Below are positions 63,510 through 64,000 of a stretch of 64,000 nt of DNA, piece after piece. The translations under genes were made by a program, and so were the position numbers. The DNA is from Anisus vortex (taxonomy: Eukaryota; Mollusca; Gastropoda; Planorbidae). Under the pieces are notes generated by a model. That model was given only the letters and a program-made list of their open reading frames with translations. It was not told the DNA's origin and searched no databases. The stretch is taken from NCBI GenBank assembly GCA_949126835.1, contig OX421494.1, positions 56,796,358 through 56,860,357 on the forward strand. The letters are read 5' to 3'. Within the stretch, counting starts at the first letter, position 1, and every line of letters starts with the position of its first letter.

Positions 63510-63775
63510 TATATCTATCTAATATCTATATTTAACTATAATTATCTATCTATCATATATCTATTGATCTATCTATTTATTTATCATATATCTATCATCT
63601 ATTTTTCTTCTACCTATGTATCATCTATCATCTATTTTACAATTTATCTAATATCTAGCTATCATATATCCATCATTTATTTATCATCTATCTATCATCT
63701 ATTTCCTTCTATCTATCATCTATCATCTATTTATCTATCATCTATTTATCTATCATCTATTTATATATATATCTA
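63510..63775. repeat. Degenerate (TATC)n tract
   Basis: TATCTATCATCTATTTATC-type sequence. Before it lies a poly(G) run at about 63376-63390. The last 225 bases of the window hold nothing recognisable. Confidence 0.9.
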
Positions 63776-64000
63776 TCTACTTGTTTGTGATAATTCCCCG
63801 GTCTTGGGTTCAGCTATTGGCGTTAGACTTGCCAGTTTGGATTATTTTATTTTTAATGAACATTGTAGTTCGTTTCTAAAAATGTGTTCTTCTTTATTAA
63901 AAACTATTTTCTGTTGTTCAATGGATGCCATCCATAAGCTGTATAGTCCCCTTAATGGTTTAACAAATATTAAAGCAACCATTTTAAAAATATTCTCACG

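Overview
The window looks like non-coding-rich nuclear DNA of an invertebrate, most likely a mollusc (probably a gastropod). The support is eukaryotic tRNA genes, tRNA-derived SINEs, hAT and piggyBac-type repeats, LINE tails, a Ty3/gypsy-type LTR element, short exons with GT/AG junctions, and many minisatellites. The species assignment is inference; no marker gene fixes it.

Layout. 1-1.44 kb: 40-bp satellite running off the left edge. 2.2-8.9 kb: hAT relics, one SINE, an isolated exon of a TMBIM/Lifeguard (Bax-inhibitor-1 superfamily) paralogue (minus strand, 4.6 kb), tRNA-Gly, and a hAT-like MITE. 8.9-16.9 kb: a very young LTR retrotransposon. Its 1025-bp LTRs differ at one base by eye, and its pol order is PR-IN-RT-RNaseH (Gmr1-like), with an in-frame TAG between RT and RNase H. 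19.0-33.8 kb: a 14.8-kb, almost perfectly palindromic foldback element. It has two ~7.06-kb arms around a 0.65-kb asymmetric spacer, AGT...ACT ends, a 6-bp target duplication (AACGTA), and one C2H2 zinc-finger gene per arm. Ends and target-site size match the Polinton/Maverick signature, but no polymerase, integrase or capsid gene is visible. This is the best candidate for an undescribed system.

34-54.5 kb, minus strand: a host locus. A proline-rich gene of unknown function (last two exons, 54.48-53.13 kb) is followed by a TMBIM/Lifeguard-like gene whose exons I could chain with consistent phases from 52.5 to 41.0 kb. A second copy of the proline-rich exon pair lies at 36.55-34.99 kb, and the matching Lifeguard exon is at 4.6 kb. 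I infer an old duplication of the two-gene unit, with the second copy stretched by transposon insertions. Several splice junctions here are themselves tandemly duplicated; one 41-nt exon exists in four copies, each with its own splice sites.

54.5-64 kb: mostly minisatellites (51, 54, 40, 18 and 24 bp units), LINE tails, a piggyBac-type palindromic MITE, a second tRNA-Glu, and a possible first exon of a plus-strand gene at 63.1 kb. Two tRNA-Glu genes (39.5 and 58.2 kb) are nearly identical. No bacterial-type operons, rRNA or CRISPR arrays are present.
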